Source: Aurantiochytrium sp. KH105 (lineage: Eukaryota; Sar; Bigyra; Thraustochytrida; Thraustochytriidae). From it: a stretch of DNA of 64,000 nt. This document shows positions 30,985-40,847 of the stretch, piece by piece. The translations under genes and the position numbers were made by a program. A model generated the notes under the pieces. That model ran no database searches and was not told where the DNA came from. It saw only the letters and a program-made list of their open reading frames with translations. The stretch lies in the NCBI GenBank assembly GCA_003116975.1, contig BGKB01000156.1, positions 92,847 through 156,846 on the forward strand, written 5' to 3'. Positions within the stretch are counted from its first letter, which is position 1; the number at the start of each line of letters is the position of its first letter.

Positions 30985-33227
30985 CGTCGCAACAAAAATG
31001 TAGGTATTCAGGGGTGAGACACCGAGCGTCTTTCCAATCTTCTGCTTCTTTGCGTCTTGGTTGGGTCGGGAGCGAGGGAAGGGGGGGGGGGGGGGGGGGG
31101 GGGAAGGGAAAGAAGGGGGTTCAAGACCAACTGAACGGGGAGCGAGCTTCGCTCCCGAATCCTTACTTCGAGATTTGCTGGTTGTCTAGCGAGGCGAACG
31201 TTCTGCTTTGTTTCAGCCTTGCTGCGAGCGAGCAAGTGCTTTGGTGTTTGGCCGAGATATGCGTGTCTTGCCTCTTTTCTCGTTTTCAGCTTCGCAGTGG
31301 AGTGTGCGGCAAAGCGCGTGAAGCGTGCGAAGGGTACGAAGGAGGAGTGGACTTTAGCAAACGTCAATCAAAAATGTATCAATCGCGATTGGACGCCCTC
31401 GAGCTCAAGCCAGGTCCCGCGCCGAGACAGACTACCAGTCAAGCAGGCAGGCAAAGAGCGACGACTCGCTGGCTGGCGCGAACTTTGCCGTGCTGTCTAG
31501 ATTTGTGTTGCTGTTCGGGTCTGCCCTCCCAGTGAGGTCAACGTGACACGGTCGCGTTGGCTGTAGTCTCGCCAAAGCAAAAGCGCGGAGCTCTGGACGT
31601 GTCCCAAACGGTCCCTTCGAGGGCGCCCGACGTTTTATGCTCGCCCAGCGGGCAGGCCTGGGACAGACGTGACGCTCGTCTTCGCCGCTCGTCTTCGCAG
31701 CCTCGTGCGCCGGGCTTCCCCGCGGGCGCAGGTCCGCTGGACGAGGTCTGAGCGCTGGGCAAATGGGACGAATGCTCGAACGGGTGCCGGCCACCTCACC
31801 CTGTCGGGCTTGGCGAGCTCTGGTCTGCAGCAGGCCTGTGGCTGCACGAGACGTGTCTCCTCCGTCGGCGCTCTGCGCGGGAGAGAGACGGAGAGCGAGA
31901 GAGAGAGAGAGAGAGAGAGGCAACGAGAAGTACTTGAGAAATTGAGAGAGAACGGATGACCGAATAGGCGTGAGCAGGCGAGCAACCTGAAGCGAGCGAG
32001 CAAGCTGCCTACTGGCACTTCTTCAAGTTGGCGAGGTGGGCTGGGCCCCCTCTCTCATATTCCCCCCCCCCTTTCCTCACCCCCCCTCCCTCTCTCCCTC
32101 CCTCCTTCTCTCTCGGGCGCTCTTTCGCGTGCTCTATCCCTCCCTCCCCACCCACCCTGCGAGGACTGATTGACCTCCCCTAGATGGACCATTTTGATGC
32201 GCGGCGCGCAACTGATGACCGCTCCACCTCAGGGCCTTGATGATGAACAGACATGCAGGCACGCAGGCATGCATGCACTGGTGGACGGATGGACAGGTCG
32301 GCGGGGCCGAGGATGATGTGAGATTTGGCTGAAGACCGATCGGACGTGACATGACAGACAAAGAGGAGCCATCAGGCATTCATTCTGGCATAGGCCTACT
32401 GGATGGACGGATGGATAGAAAAATGATTAATCTGCATGGCTGGGCGGGTGCGTAGCAGACACATATGAAAAAACTAATCGGCAGAGAAGGAGATTGGCTC
32501 AGAGCTTTGAATATGTCCTGACAAACGTCTTCGCGTCAACCAAGTCAAGGAAGATTTTGGCTAGCTCGTCTGGGATGCTTTAGCGCCCACCCGCTTCCCC
32601 CTCCTTTTCTCCCTCCATCCCTCCCTCTATCCCTCGCTCCCTCTATCCCTCCCTCAGCCCCCCTTTCCCTTCTTCACATCAGACTTCAACTTTGTTGCCA
32701 CCGGTCAAAGCCAGAACAGATGTCCAACTTGCCTGCTATGATTAATTTGTCTGTCACTAGCTGATCAGCACAAGCTACTGTAGGTATGTAGGTATGTAGT
32801 ATCTCGGTATCAATCAATACTTTGGCGGCAGCTACCGCTTGAGCCGTCGACGAAGCAAGCGCACCACGCAAAAAAACAAGTATAGGCCTAAATGACACAG
32901 AAAGAAAATCGTAACGGAATCTAACGGAACCTAACGGAATTTCGTCACAGGTCAATTTGCTACCTGCTACGTTTGTAGCCTGCAAACGAAGAGAAAGATG
33001 AAATCGATATTTATTCATAAGATTGAAGGGTATAAGTAGGGCCGCTCCCTGTGGGAGTTGCGGCCAAAGAATTGCTAACAGTATAGTAAGTGAATGGGAA
33101 AACGAGAAAAAAGAAAAAAAGGCCAAGGCGTTCCTTGCAATTTTATAATGTACGTTTTCGACAACGAGAAAGGTGAAAAGCAAAAAACGTTGCAAAAGAA
33201 ACAATTTGAACGAAGCTCGACACAGCG
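30985..33227. other. 2.2-kb intergenic region upstream of Pumilio
   Basis: Contains a 23-24 nt G run (31080-31103), a (GA)n run (31898-31920), C/T-rich tracts (32041-32150, 32585-32670), and AT-richer sequence beyond 32700. Open frames here have no ATG with support, no domains and composition-driven content. No gene called. Confidence 0.5.
31080..31103. repeat. Poly-G tract
   Basis: An uninterrupted run of about 23 G on the plus strand, 96 bp upstream of the Pumilio start. Exact length is unreliable in any assembly. Confidence 0.8.
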
Positions 33228-34958
33228 TCAAGTCCGTCTCTCATAGAGCAAAAGGTAGGGCTCCTGTGCTTGAACACGAGACCAGGGCGCATCCGATACC
33301 ACGTCGTCACTGATTTCCTCCCATGTTGACTTGGTGTCATCCTCGTGAAGCACGGCGCCGTTTCGAACAAACACGGTATAGTGGCCCGATCGACACGTGC
33401 GCCCATAATGAACAACGATTGCGCGTAGATCGTAATGTAGCCTTTTCTTGAATGCTAAAGTTTCCGGAAAGACGACTCCAGCGTCAATCTTGGCACCCGA
33501 ATTATCAAAGCGCTTCAAGTGCAGAACAAATATCCGTGGCATGCGCACAAAATCCGTAGTTTTGGTGGCATGCACTTTTGCAGCACAATTGTCGCAGGCA
33601 TAGGCATTTTCTCCTTGGAGCACTTCGGTTTCCGCGACGCGGTCCAACAAAGAAACAATGCTCGTGCCTGCTGGCTCATTTGCAATGGCAAGACTGACGT
33701 CGAGGATTGACTCTGCGCGTCCTGATACCGTCTTGCACCGTGAGCATCTGATGCTTGTCCGTACGCCAATATCAAAGATGCTCTCAACGCTCAAACTCGC
33801 CCCATCTGGGGACGACGCGGAATTCGAGTGCGCCAGATGCTTCTTGCTGCAGGCCATGAGTGCCTCAATAAAGCATCGGAGAAACTCGTGCGCGTCTTGC
33901 TGGTCCACGAGACGTCCGCGAGCGGAGACAGGCTCTAGACCCATGCATTGTAAGAATGCAAGGGGCGGATGCACGGGACCATGCGCTTTGTCGGAGGATA
34001 GCTCATGCAACAGAGCGCCCATTCCACAAAGATTGCAAAGATTCTCCTCGCATCGCGACCCCACGCCCTCTACGTCGTGACTTATCGCGTCACAAAAGCT
34101 GGGGCAATGGGCTAAGCTCTGTAGCACAGAATTCATGAAGCACAAGTTGTTCCCCGTATTCCACAAGCCTCGACTTTTAATTGGGCAGTCAACATGTTGT
34201 GCTTGCACGCGTGACGTACCGTCCTGCTGACTGTAGCGCGAGAGAGGCAAGCGTCTTGTGGGGGGCGGGTCCTGTAGTGGCGGCTGGACTTCGGACGGTG
34301 TGGATATCGTTCTCGGGGGTGAAGCGGGATGTCGTGCATCGGCACCGACAATTATATTTACATTCGCGTCCGCACGCGTGCAAGCAGAAGATGAGGACGA
34401 CGTTGTTTCCAATTCAGATCGCAGAGACGCACGCTGGCGAATTGCAGACGGATTGAACAAAGGTGGAGAACACGACGATGAGGCCCCATGATGTGGCTGA
34501 TTTGATGGCGGGCCAGGATGTTTTGTATTTGGGGGGCTTGTGGATATGGATAGACGACCATTTCGCTTTTTAGATCGGTTCAGACTCAGCTCAAGCTCCA
34601 ACTTTCGAGGCGATGGCCCTTGGACGGCACTGCGAGGCACTATTGGTATTTCGATCTTGCGAGACGCGACTGGCTGATTATTGACAGGATTAAATCCTGT
34701 GAGAGCGTGTGCAGGAAGAGAATATCGCGCTCGCTTCGAAGACGGCTCGCCGCTTGGCGCCGACGTCCACGTCACCAGTCCAACGGAGCGTAGCATGGTA
34801 CGAATCGCGCGGAGAGGCTTCGCGAGCCAAGAAGCGGACATTCCCCCGCTGTCATTTTGGCTCGAAACCTGGTTTGCTCTTCCCGTTGAGGACCACGATT
34901 TCCCTTCCCTCGGGGCCGGTTCTTCCCAGCCGCGCCGGCGCTTGACGCCGACCTGCAT
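33228..34958 (-). CDS. Ubiquitin-specific protease (USP/UBP family)
   Basis: 576 residues from the ATG at 34958, the first Met in this frame. The N-terminal 250 residues are basic, Ser/Pro-rich and probably disordered (GVKRRRGWEEP at the start). The catalytic domain (about 262-575) begins with the Cys box GLWNTGNNLCFMNSVLQSL, nucleophile Cys273. It ends with the His box YGRTCRSGHYTVFV, His526. A Cys-x2-Cys pair each at RCSRCK and YACDNCA forms the usual USP zinc ribbon. The compact catalytic domain resembles USP36/42/17 in order and spacing. It removes ubiquitin from proteins; the substrate is unknown. It is divergent from the ABC transporter. Confidence 0.92.
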   Translation of the reverse strand: MQVGVKRRRGWEEPAPREGKSWSSTGRANQVSSQNDSGGMSASWLAKPLRAIRTMLRSVGLVTWTSAPSGEPSSKRARYSLPAHALTGFNPVNNQPVASRKIEIPIVPRSAVQGPSPRKLELELSLNRSKKRNGRLSISTSPPNTKHPGPPSNQPHHGASSSCSPPLFNPSAIRQRASLRSELETTSSSSSACTRADANVNIIVGADARHPASPPRTISTPSEVQPPLQDPPPTRRLPLSRYSQQDGTSRVQAQHVDCPIKSRGLWNTGNNLCFMNSVLQSLAHCPSFCDAISHDVEGVGSRCEENLCNLCGMGALLHELSSDKAHGPVHPPLAFLQCMGLEPVSARGRLVDQQDAHEFLRCFIEALMACSKKHLAHSNSASSPDGASLSVESIFDIGVRTSIRCSRCKTVSGRAESILDVSLAIANEPAGTSIVSLLDRVAETEVLQGENAYACDNCAAKVHATKTTDFVRMPRIFVLHLKRFDNSGAKIDAGVVFPETLAFKKRLHYDLRAIVVHYGRTCRSGHYTVFVRNGAVLHEDDTKSTWEEISDDVVSDAPWSRVQAQEPYLLLYERRT

Positions 34959-35108
34959 GCGTCCACGCACGGGGGGTTGAGAGGACGGACGGCTTGGGTC
35001 AGGGTCTTTGAGCTCTCTCCCCGTTGGGCCAGGTAATCTCAATCTCGCCGGCGGGGGCGGCGGCCGGCCTCGCTCGCGCTGCCGCTCCGCTGCCCGAGAG
35101 TCTCTTTG

Positions 35109-35144
<36 letters not shown>

Positions 35145-35745
35145 CGCAGCTGCTCCTCGCCTGCCGGTCTGCTCGCCCGGGTTCGCGCTCCGTGCCCTGC
35201 TGCCGCTGCTGCTTCCTGCTGCTGCTGCTTGGCCTCTCCTGCTTCGTCTCTCTCTCTCTCCGAGGAACACGAACACGAACACGAACTCGAAGTCGGAGAC
35301 GGAGACGGAGACGGAGACGGAGACGACCCGGCCGGCGCCGCGGGCAGGCAGAGCGCGGGCGCGGGCGCGGCGGCGGGAGGCAGGCGGGCGGGCAGGCAGG
35401 CGGGCAGGCGCGGCCGCCGTCACCCCGCGGGCGGACCCGGCGCGAGGCGCGGCGAGCGCAGTGCAGCACGGCGGCCTGGGAAGTGCCGTTTCGAAGGCCT
35501 CGCTCCCAGCTCGCCTGCGCGGCCTGCAGACCGCGCGGCGAGCGACGTCGAGCTCCAAGCCGAGCCGCCAGAGAGGGCGTCTCTCTGGCGCGCGCGGACT
35601 GGTGGCGGGACGCGAGGCCGGGCTGGACGAGCTTCGCACCCGCGCGCAAGGAGGCCCCGGATAACGCGCCGAGAACTATCACAGAGCCACAAGAGAAGCT
35701 GCTGGCTGTCTGGCTGGCTGTACCCCCCAAAAGGAAAAGTACACG
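34959..35745. other. Divergent promoter region of USP and ABCG genes
   Basis: Compact 787-bp spacer. Contains a (CTGC)n run of about ten units (35107-35148), CGAACA units (35262-35290) and GGAGAC units (35294-35325). Long overlapping frames on both strands are compositional. Probably holds both promoters. Confidence 0.55.
35107..35148. repeat. (CTGC)n tetranucleotide microsatellite
   Basis: About ten perfect TGCC/CTGC units between two divergent gene starts. Confidence 0.9.
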
Positions 35746-38700
35746 ATGGGCGACTTCGATGGGTACACGATCGGCACGATCATCGTGCTGGCTGTGACCA
35801 TGGCCTTCCCCTTGGTGCTCTTTAGCTGGCTCTCGCGTCGCTTGTGCTGCGATCAGCAGCTCAAGCATTTCTTCGCAGCGCAACACGAAGAATTTAGTGG
35901 GAATGCACAAGAGCGCAGTGGGCAAGTGCCCAGCATCCGTCCGCCGCCACGGGTCCTGCTTTCGTTCCGTGATGTGAGATACTCGGTCCCGGTCGGCAAA
36001 AACGAGGAAAAGAAGATCCTCCGCGGCGTTGACGCCTACTTCGCACCAGGGACCATGACAGCCATCATGGGTCCGAGTGGATGCGGCAAATCGACTCTCT
36101 TGGACGTGCTCGCAGACCAAAAGGATTTTGGCACAATTTCCGGCGACATTCGTATCAACGGCCGGCTGCGTTCGCCCGTCTTTCGTAGAGCATCAGCGTA
36201 CGTGATGCAGTTCGATGTTCTATATCCGAACCTGACGCCGCGCGAGACCCTTTTCTTCGTCACGGAGCTTCGCTTGGGCGAGGAAGTGTCTGCAGAAGAA
36301 AAGTATCAACGCGTGGAGAAAACCCTCGAGGATCTCGATTTGCTCCACGTCGCTGATACGCGGATCGGCGATGGCGATGGCGGAGGTGGCCTCTCCGGGG
36401 GCCAAAAACGCCGCGTCACGGTGGCGATTGAGCTCGTGACGGGGCCAGGGCTGATTATGCTCGATGAGCCGACCTCGGGACTCGACGCCTTTGGCTCGCT
36501 GCGGCTCGTCAAGGTCCTCCGGGACCTTGCCAATGAGGGACGCACCATTGCTTGCACGATCCATCAGCCGCGCGCCGACATCTTCAAGCTCTTCGACAAC
36601 CTTTTACTCATGAAGCTCGGCATTGTCATGTACTTTGGTTCTATTGATGGAATTTTTCCGTACTTTGAGTCACTCGGGGTCGAAGTGGACTACAGCGTCA
36701 ATCCTGCCGACTTTATTGTGGATTTGACCAAGGAGAAGAGCCCCGAGGAAAGCGAAGAGGAGCGGCGCGTCCTGGAGAGAATCGCGCGTGCGCGCGAGCG
36801 TCGCAAGGCAGACCAGGCTTCCGTGCGCGCGACGGACGGGGACCTTGATGATGGTATGGATTCTACGAGCCAGAATCTGAGTCTGATGGCCAGTCTTGAG
36901 GAGTATGAGGAGGAAGAAGAAGCTGCCATGAAGGACAAGACGGAATCGGAATCGAATCTTGCATCAGCAGAAAAAGCGACTGGAGACGCGTCTGATGACT
37001 TGCGCGGCGCAAAGGACAACCGGCTCGAGGGTCCCGCCGCAGTTCAAAAGGGAGAGAAGGTTCTACGAGGAGACGCGGCCGAAAAGGAGGATAATGTCGC
37101 CGCGGCTGCACCGGCGGCACAAGAAATGGGTCGCGAAAAAGACGCGTCAGAAGAGCGAGATGGAGATGGTGATGGACACGTTGCGGTGCCTCCACCCGTC
37201 GGCGCGATGGAGCGCATCGCAGAGGAAACGTCGAGTATGGCGAGGCTGGATTCGGCCTCGTCCGCAAGCCAGGCCTCGTCGTCACATGTTCCAATCGAAG
37301 GAATGTCAGACGCAGACGTGGAATCGCCGCGCGGAGACCGCTCAAGTATCCCGATCGCAGGTCTGTCCATGATGCAGTCATCCATGTCCGACGGGGACTC
37401 TAAACCCGAGGAACAACCCAAGAATGGGATTCAAGGAAGCCCCGGCGTGACAAGTGATAGCGAAATGTTCAGGGTCGAGTCGATCGCAAAGCAACCTTCC
37501 GTGCGCGGGCCGGTCAAGGTGGACCTCGACATGGTGTGTGACGCATATCTCACGTCAAATGTGCAAAAGCAAACGCAGCGAACAATTTACAGCATTCGCA
37601 AGGGCATTTACCCGGGTCTTCCTCCGCCGCTTGAAGAAACGTACGGCGCGACCGAGGGAAGCGAGAATGATGCTTCGCAAGATAAGTACGCAAGTGGTTT
37701 CTGGAAACAAGTTCGGACGCTCGCACGGCGCGCGATCGTGAACGACATGCGAAACTCCTCGTATGTTTTCGGAAACTGGGTCATTGGCCCCATTATGATG
37801 CTCTTTTACGGCGCGCTTTACAGTAACGTGGATGCGCCGCTGAGCGTGAATCAGACGATCGTTGATGACCGGCTGAATGAACTTCAGGCTTGCAACTTGA
37901 ACGATGCGAGCCTGGCGCAGTTTGACCCATCGTTTACTGTGAATAGCAGCCTGCCTTCTCTGGAATACTGCGGAGAGGAGATTGCCAAGGATCAGCAGCT
38001 GGGTTTCGTGCGCGCTTCGCTCATTTACCAATTTTTGGCGGCGGCTTACTTTTCAGAAGGCCCATACGTGGCGCAGGTCTTTCTTGACAAGCGCATGTTC
38101 TTCCGCGAGCACGCGGCTCGCGCTTACAGCTCTGGGGCCTACCACGCAGCTTGGTACATTCGGACTTTTTTTGCCGCGTTTCTCAAGGGTCTGTTGTTCA
38201 CTCCGATTGGATACTTTGCAGCGCAGTTAGTTGCGAGTGCAGAGCCTTATTTCTTGTTTGCCATTTTTTTTGGTGGAATGAGTGCGTGCGGCTCGAGCAT
38301 GGCGGTGTTGTGCGCGAGTCTGTTTCCAGGCCTGCAAATCGCTTCTTCGGTGTTTGTCTTTGTCAACATTTTGGCGCAAAATCTGTGTGGGTATTGGCTG
38401 GTGAGTACCTTTATTCCCCCGTGGTTCATTTGGATTTACTACCTGAACTTTTTCCGCTACGCTTTTGAGGGCGCGGTGTCGGGTCAGCAGCTTCCGGAGG
38501 CGTCAGACATTCGGGCGCGGGCTTGGTTGTACACTTTGGTGGTCATTCTCTTTGCGGTGGGCTTCCAGTTGATCGCCTTTACTGCAACGTGGCTGGGCAA
38601 CCGAACGGTGTCCACGGATTCGGCTGCGCTTTGTCTCACGGATCCTGAGGAAGACGAGGAGTTTACGGACGAATCGTTTTTGGCGCAGAGTCGCGAGCGG

Positions 38701-38910
38701 CAGTCGGAGCTGCGGGGCGAGGGTTCTCGCCTGGATACTTCGCAAGCCCAAGGTGCGGGTACGAGCATGCGCGGCGTTTCACGTCGCAATATGCTCGATC
38801 GTTATCGCGAGGCTCAGCGTGCGTCCACTCGTCTTCATGATCTCCGCTCGCACCCGAGTAGCGTCAACACCGCGCTCGTCAATAATGGCGGCATCATTCA
38901 TTATGGATAA
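35746..38910 (+). CDS. ABCG-type half transporter with long acidic linker
   Basis: 1054 residues. A possible N-terminal membrane helix (about 9-30) precedes the nucleotide-binding domain (about 68-335): Walker A GPSGCGKST at 109-117, signature LSGGQKRR at 216-223, Walker B LIMLDEPTSGLD at 236-247, and an H-loop in TIHQPRAD. This NBD-first order is the ABCG/White layout. Residues about 340-620 are a hydrophilic Glu/Ser-rich linker, much longer than the roughly 50 residues usual in ABCG half transporters. The membrane domain (about 665-950) has six hydrophobic helices and ABCG2-type FREHAARAYSSGAYHAAW. A charged tail follows. It probably works as a dimer; substrate is unknown (sterol or lipid export are family precedents). 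Confidence 0.92.
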   Translation: MGDFDGYTIGTIIVLAVTMAFPLVLFSWLSRRLCCDQQLKHFFAAQHEEFSGNAQERSGQVPSIRPPPRVLLSFRDVRYSVPVGKNEEKKILRGVDAYFAPGTMTAIMGPSGCGKSTLLDVLADQKDFGTISGDIRINGRLRSPVFRRASAYVMQFDVLYPNLTPRETLFFVTELRLGEEVSAEEKYQRVEKTLEDLDLLHVADTRIGDGDGGGGLSGGQKRRVTVAIELVTGPGLIMLDEPTSGLDAFGSLRLVKVLRDLANEGRTIACTIHQPRADIFKLFDNLLLMKLGIVMYFGSIDGIFPYFESLGVEVDYSVNPADFIVDLTKEKSPEESEEERRVLERIARARERRKADQASVRATDGDLDDGMDSTSQNLSLMASLEEYEEEEEAAMKDKTESESNLASAEKATGDASDDLRGAKDNRLEGPAAVQKGEKVLRGDAAEKEDNVAAAAPAAQEMGREKDASEERDGDGDGHVAVPPPVGAMERIAEETSSMARLDSASSASQASSSHVPIEGMSDADVESPRGDRSSIPIAGLSMMQSSMSDGDSKPEEQPKNGIQGSPGVTSDSEMFRVESIAKQPSVRGPVKVDLDMVCDAYLTSNVQKQTQRTIYSIRKGIYPGLPPPLEETYGATEGSENDASQDKYASGFWKQVRTLARRAIVNDMRNSSYVFGNWVIGPIMMLFYGALYSNVDAPLSVNQTIVDDRLNELQACNLNDASLAQFDPSFTVNSSLPSLEYCGEEIAKDQQLGFVRASLIYQFLAAAYFSEGPYVAQVFLDKRMFFREHAARAYSSGAYHAAWYIRTFFAAFLKGLLFTPIGYFAAQLVASAEPYFLFAIFFGGMSACGSSMAVLCASLFPGLQIASSVFVFVNILAQNLCGYWLVSTFIPPWFIWIYYLNFFRYAFEGAVSGQQLPEASDIRARAWLYTLVVILFAVGFQLIAFTATWLGNRTVSTDSAALCLTDPEEDEEFTDESFLAQSRERQSELRGEGSRLDTSQAQGAGTSMRGVSRRNMLDRYREAQRASTRLHDLRSHPSSVNTALVNNGGIIHYG

Positions 38911-39600
38911 GATAGTCCTACCAATGGTACACTCCAGTAGACCTATACATACACCAACCAAACGTAGATTTCTCTCTCTCTCTCTCTGTCCCTCTTGTTA
39001 TTTTTATATCAAAACGATGCCCTGTGAAGGCAAGTTCGTTCTCTCTGACGCGTCGAGTCGACAAACTCCCTGCCGCCGCGGCAGCGCTCTCAGACTCTCT
39101 CTCTCATGTCTGTCACAGTCTGCCTGCAGTATAATAAATGAATGGGTGCCTGGGGCGTGGCGACGCGGCCGCGCAGCCGGTTCGCAGTGCGGGGCGGCAA
39201 GTGGACAATGTCCGTTTACTGCACTTGCGGGCGCGGCCTCCGCACTCAGCCGCAAAGTAGCAAGGCGCTGACTGGCAGTGCGCGGGCAGGCCGCTCTCAC
39301 AGCACACGTTGACACGAGTTTGCCTTCCTTCGGCTTTGGCTTCGACACGGCGAGTGGGCGATCGATCTACTGGCGCAGGCAGAGGCGAAGGGGCAGGCGG
39401 AGGGCGCGCGGCAGAGAGAGGGCGCGGACTCCGGCAGCGCGGCGCGGGCGGCGCGGCGCGGCGCGGCGGGCGCGGCGGGCGCGGCGGGCGCGGCGGGCGC
39501 GGCGGGGCGAGGCAGACGCGCNGAGGGCCTCTCGTCGGGCGGCTCGTCGCAGGAGCCGAGCCCGCTCCACTTTGAGTTCGCGCAGCGCGCGCTCGATATT
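38911..39600. other. Intergenic region and probable missing 5' exon of uS15m
   Basis: CT-rich run (38972-38990), then GC-rich DNA with a 10-nt GCGCGGCGGG array (about 39450-39512) and one undetermined base (39522). The frame of the uS15 gene remains open upstream to the TGA at 39310-39312 without any ATG. The start therefore probably lies in an upstream exon that I could not place. Confidence 0.5.
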
Positions 39601-39990
39601 ATGAACGGCAGCTTCGACGACAACGAGGCCCGCCGCCGGCGGCAACGCAAGAACGAGGTTCTGGCGAAGCGGCCGCAGCTGAAGCGGCACGAGCTGGACT
39701 GCGGGTCCTCGGAGGTCCAGATCGCGCACATGACGGGACGCATCCAATACCTGCAGGAGCACTTGGAGAAGCACACCAAGGATATCGGCTCGAGGCGGGG
39801 ACTGGATCGTTTGATCACGAAGCGGTACAAGCTCCTCGCGTACCTGCGAAAAACCAACGAGCCGCGCTTTCTCGAGACGATCAAGGCGCTGCGTATCACC
39901 ATGCCCTCGTCATTGGACACGACGCCAAAGTACGGCCGTCGCGCCAAGCACAAGCGTAAGAAGATGCGCGGTCGTGATGTCGACCAGTAA
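39601..39990 (+). CDS. MRPS15: Mitochondrial (bacterial-type) ribosomal protein uS15, 5' end uncertain
   Basis: From the first in-frame ATG the product has 129 residues. The uS15 core (about 35-105) is clear: DCGSSEVQIAHMTGRIQYLQ, then HLEKHTKD, SRRGLDRLITKRYKLLAYLR. It binds the central domain of small-subunit rRNA. The C-terminus is very basic (KYGRRAKHKRKKMRGR). Reading upstream in frame gives plausible protein (PLHFEFAQRALDI) and stays open to 39313 without a Met. The natural protein therefore probably starts in an upstream exon that supplies the organelle targeting leader. Mitochondrial rather than plastid placement is inferred. Confidence 0.85.
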   Translation: MNGSFDDNEARRRRQRKNEVLAKRPQLKRHELDCGSSEVQIAHMTGRIQYLQEHLEKHTKDIGSRRGLDRLITKRYKLLAYLRKTNEPRFLETIKALRITMPSSLDTTPKYGRRAKHKRKKMRGRDVDQ

Positions 39991-40847
39991 AGTGAAGAGA
40001 ATTTTTTGGACTTTGATCTTGCATGTCATGGGGAATAAGAATGAAAGAATTGATATGATGACGCTTGTGGCATCGTCGTGCCGAGGGTGCTACTGCACTC
40101 ACTTGCTAGGTATTCATTATCAAGACTAACGTTTGTCTCGTCGACTTGGAGTTGTGGTTTTCAAGGCTGAGACCCAAGAAATGCAACAATCGTTATCGAT
40201 TTTAAAATTCGTATTTGAACGTGACAGGCTCAGTTGGGAAGAATAGCAACGTTCGTCGATCATTATCCTCTTTCTCTGGCTTGACTGCGCGTAAATGAAA
40301 GGTGACCCCCTTCTAACCCCCCATCCCACTCTCCCCCCCCCCAAGAAAAAAAAAATATTCCGAAGAGTTGTGGATGATAAGACGTAGAAAAGGCTTCGCT
40401 CAGACTAAATGAGATGAGATGAGATGAGATGAGATGAAATGAGATGATTAAACGAGAAAGAGGTCATGGTTCTACATTGGACCGATCGATCGAGCGGCCA
40501 ACCGATCGATCGAAAGAGTGATGCTTTACGCAATACCAGGAGAAAGAGAAAAAGAAAAGGAGAATGGGATAGATAATCCTTGCGCCCAGACGATTTGATG
40601 AACTCCATCGTGTGCCATTGAAGCTCTGTGCGGGGCAAAAGAAGAGATATGCTGGCCATGAAGGGAGAAGGTATCCAGGGGCTCGCTGGCCATTACGCGA
40701 AGTTGCCGGATTTTGGCTCGAAAAGCTGATTTTCGAAGTAGCATTAGCTTTGGACACTCTTTTCTTGCTCTTACTTTTCTTTTCGTTTGGTTTTTCCTTT
40801 TCTGCTTTTCACATTAGCCAAAAAGCACGCAGAGGAGCTAGTGCTCA
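39991..40847. other. Convergent intergenic region
   Basis: 3' flanks of uS15m (+) and the kinase (-). Contains a (GAGAT)n pentanucleotide run (about 40407-40446) and an A-run near 40345. No gene seen. Confidence 0.55.
40407..40446. repeat. (GAGAT)n pentanucleotide repeat
   Basis: About eight units with one mismatch, in the intergenic DNA between convergent genes. Confidence 0.85.

Noticed and set aside
32686-33231. 181-codon minus-strand frame next to the USP gene
   Set aside because: Phe/Leu-rich translation of AT-rich 3' flank; no domain.
34999-36120. Long minus-strand frame across the USP/ABCG spacer and into the ABCG gene
   Set aside because: Arg/Ala/Gly-rich translation of microsatellites plus antisense of ABCG; does not join the USP frame.
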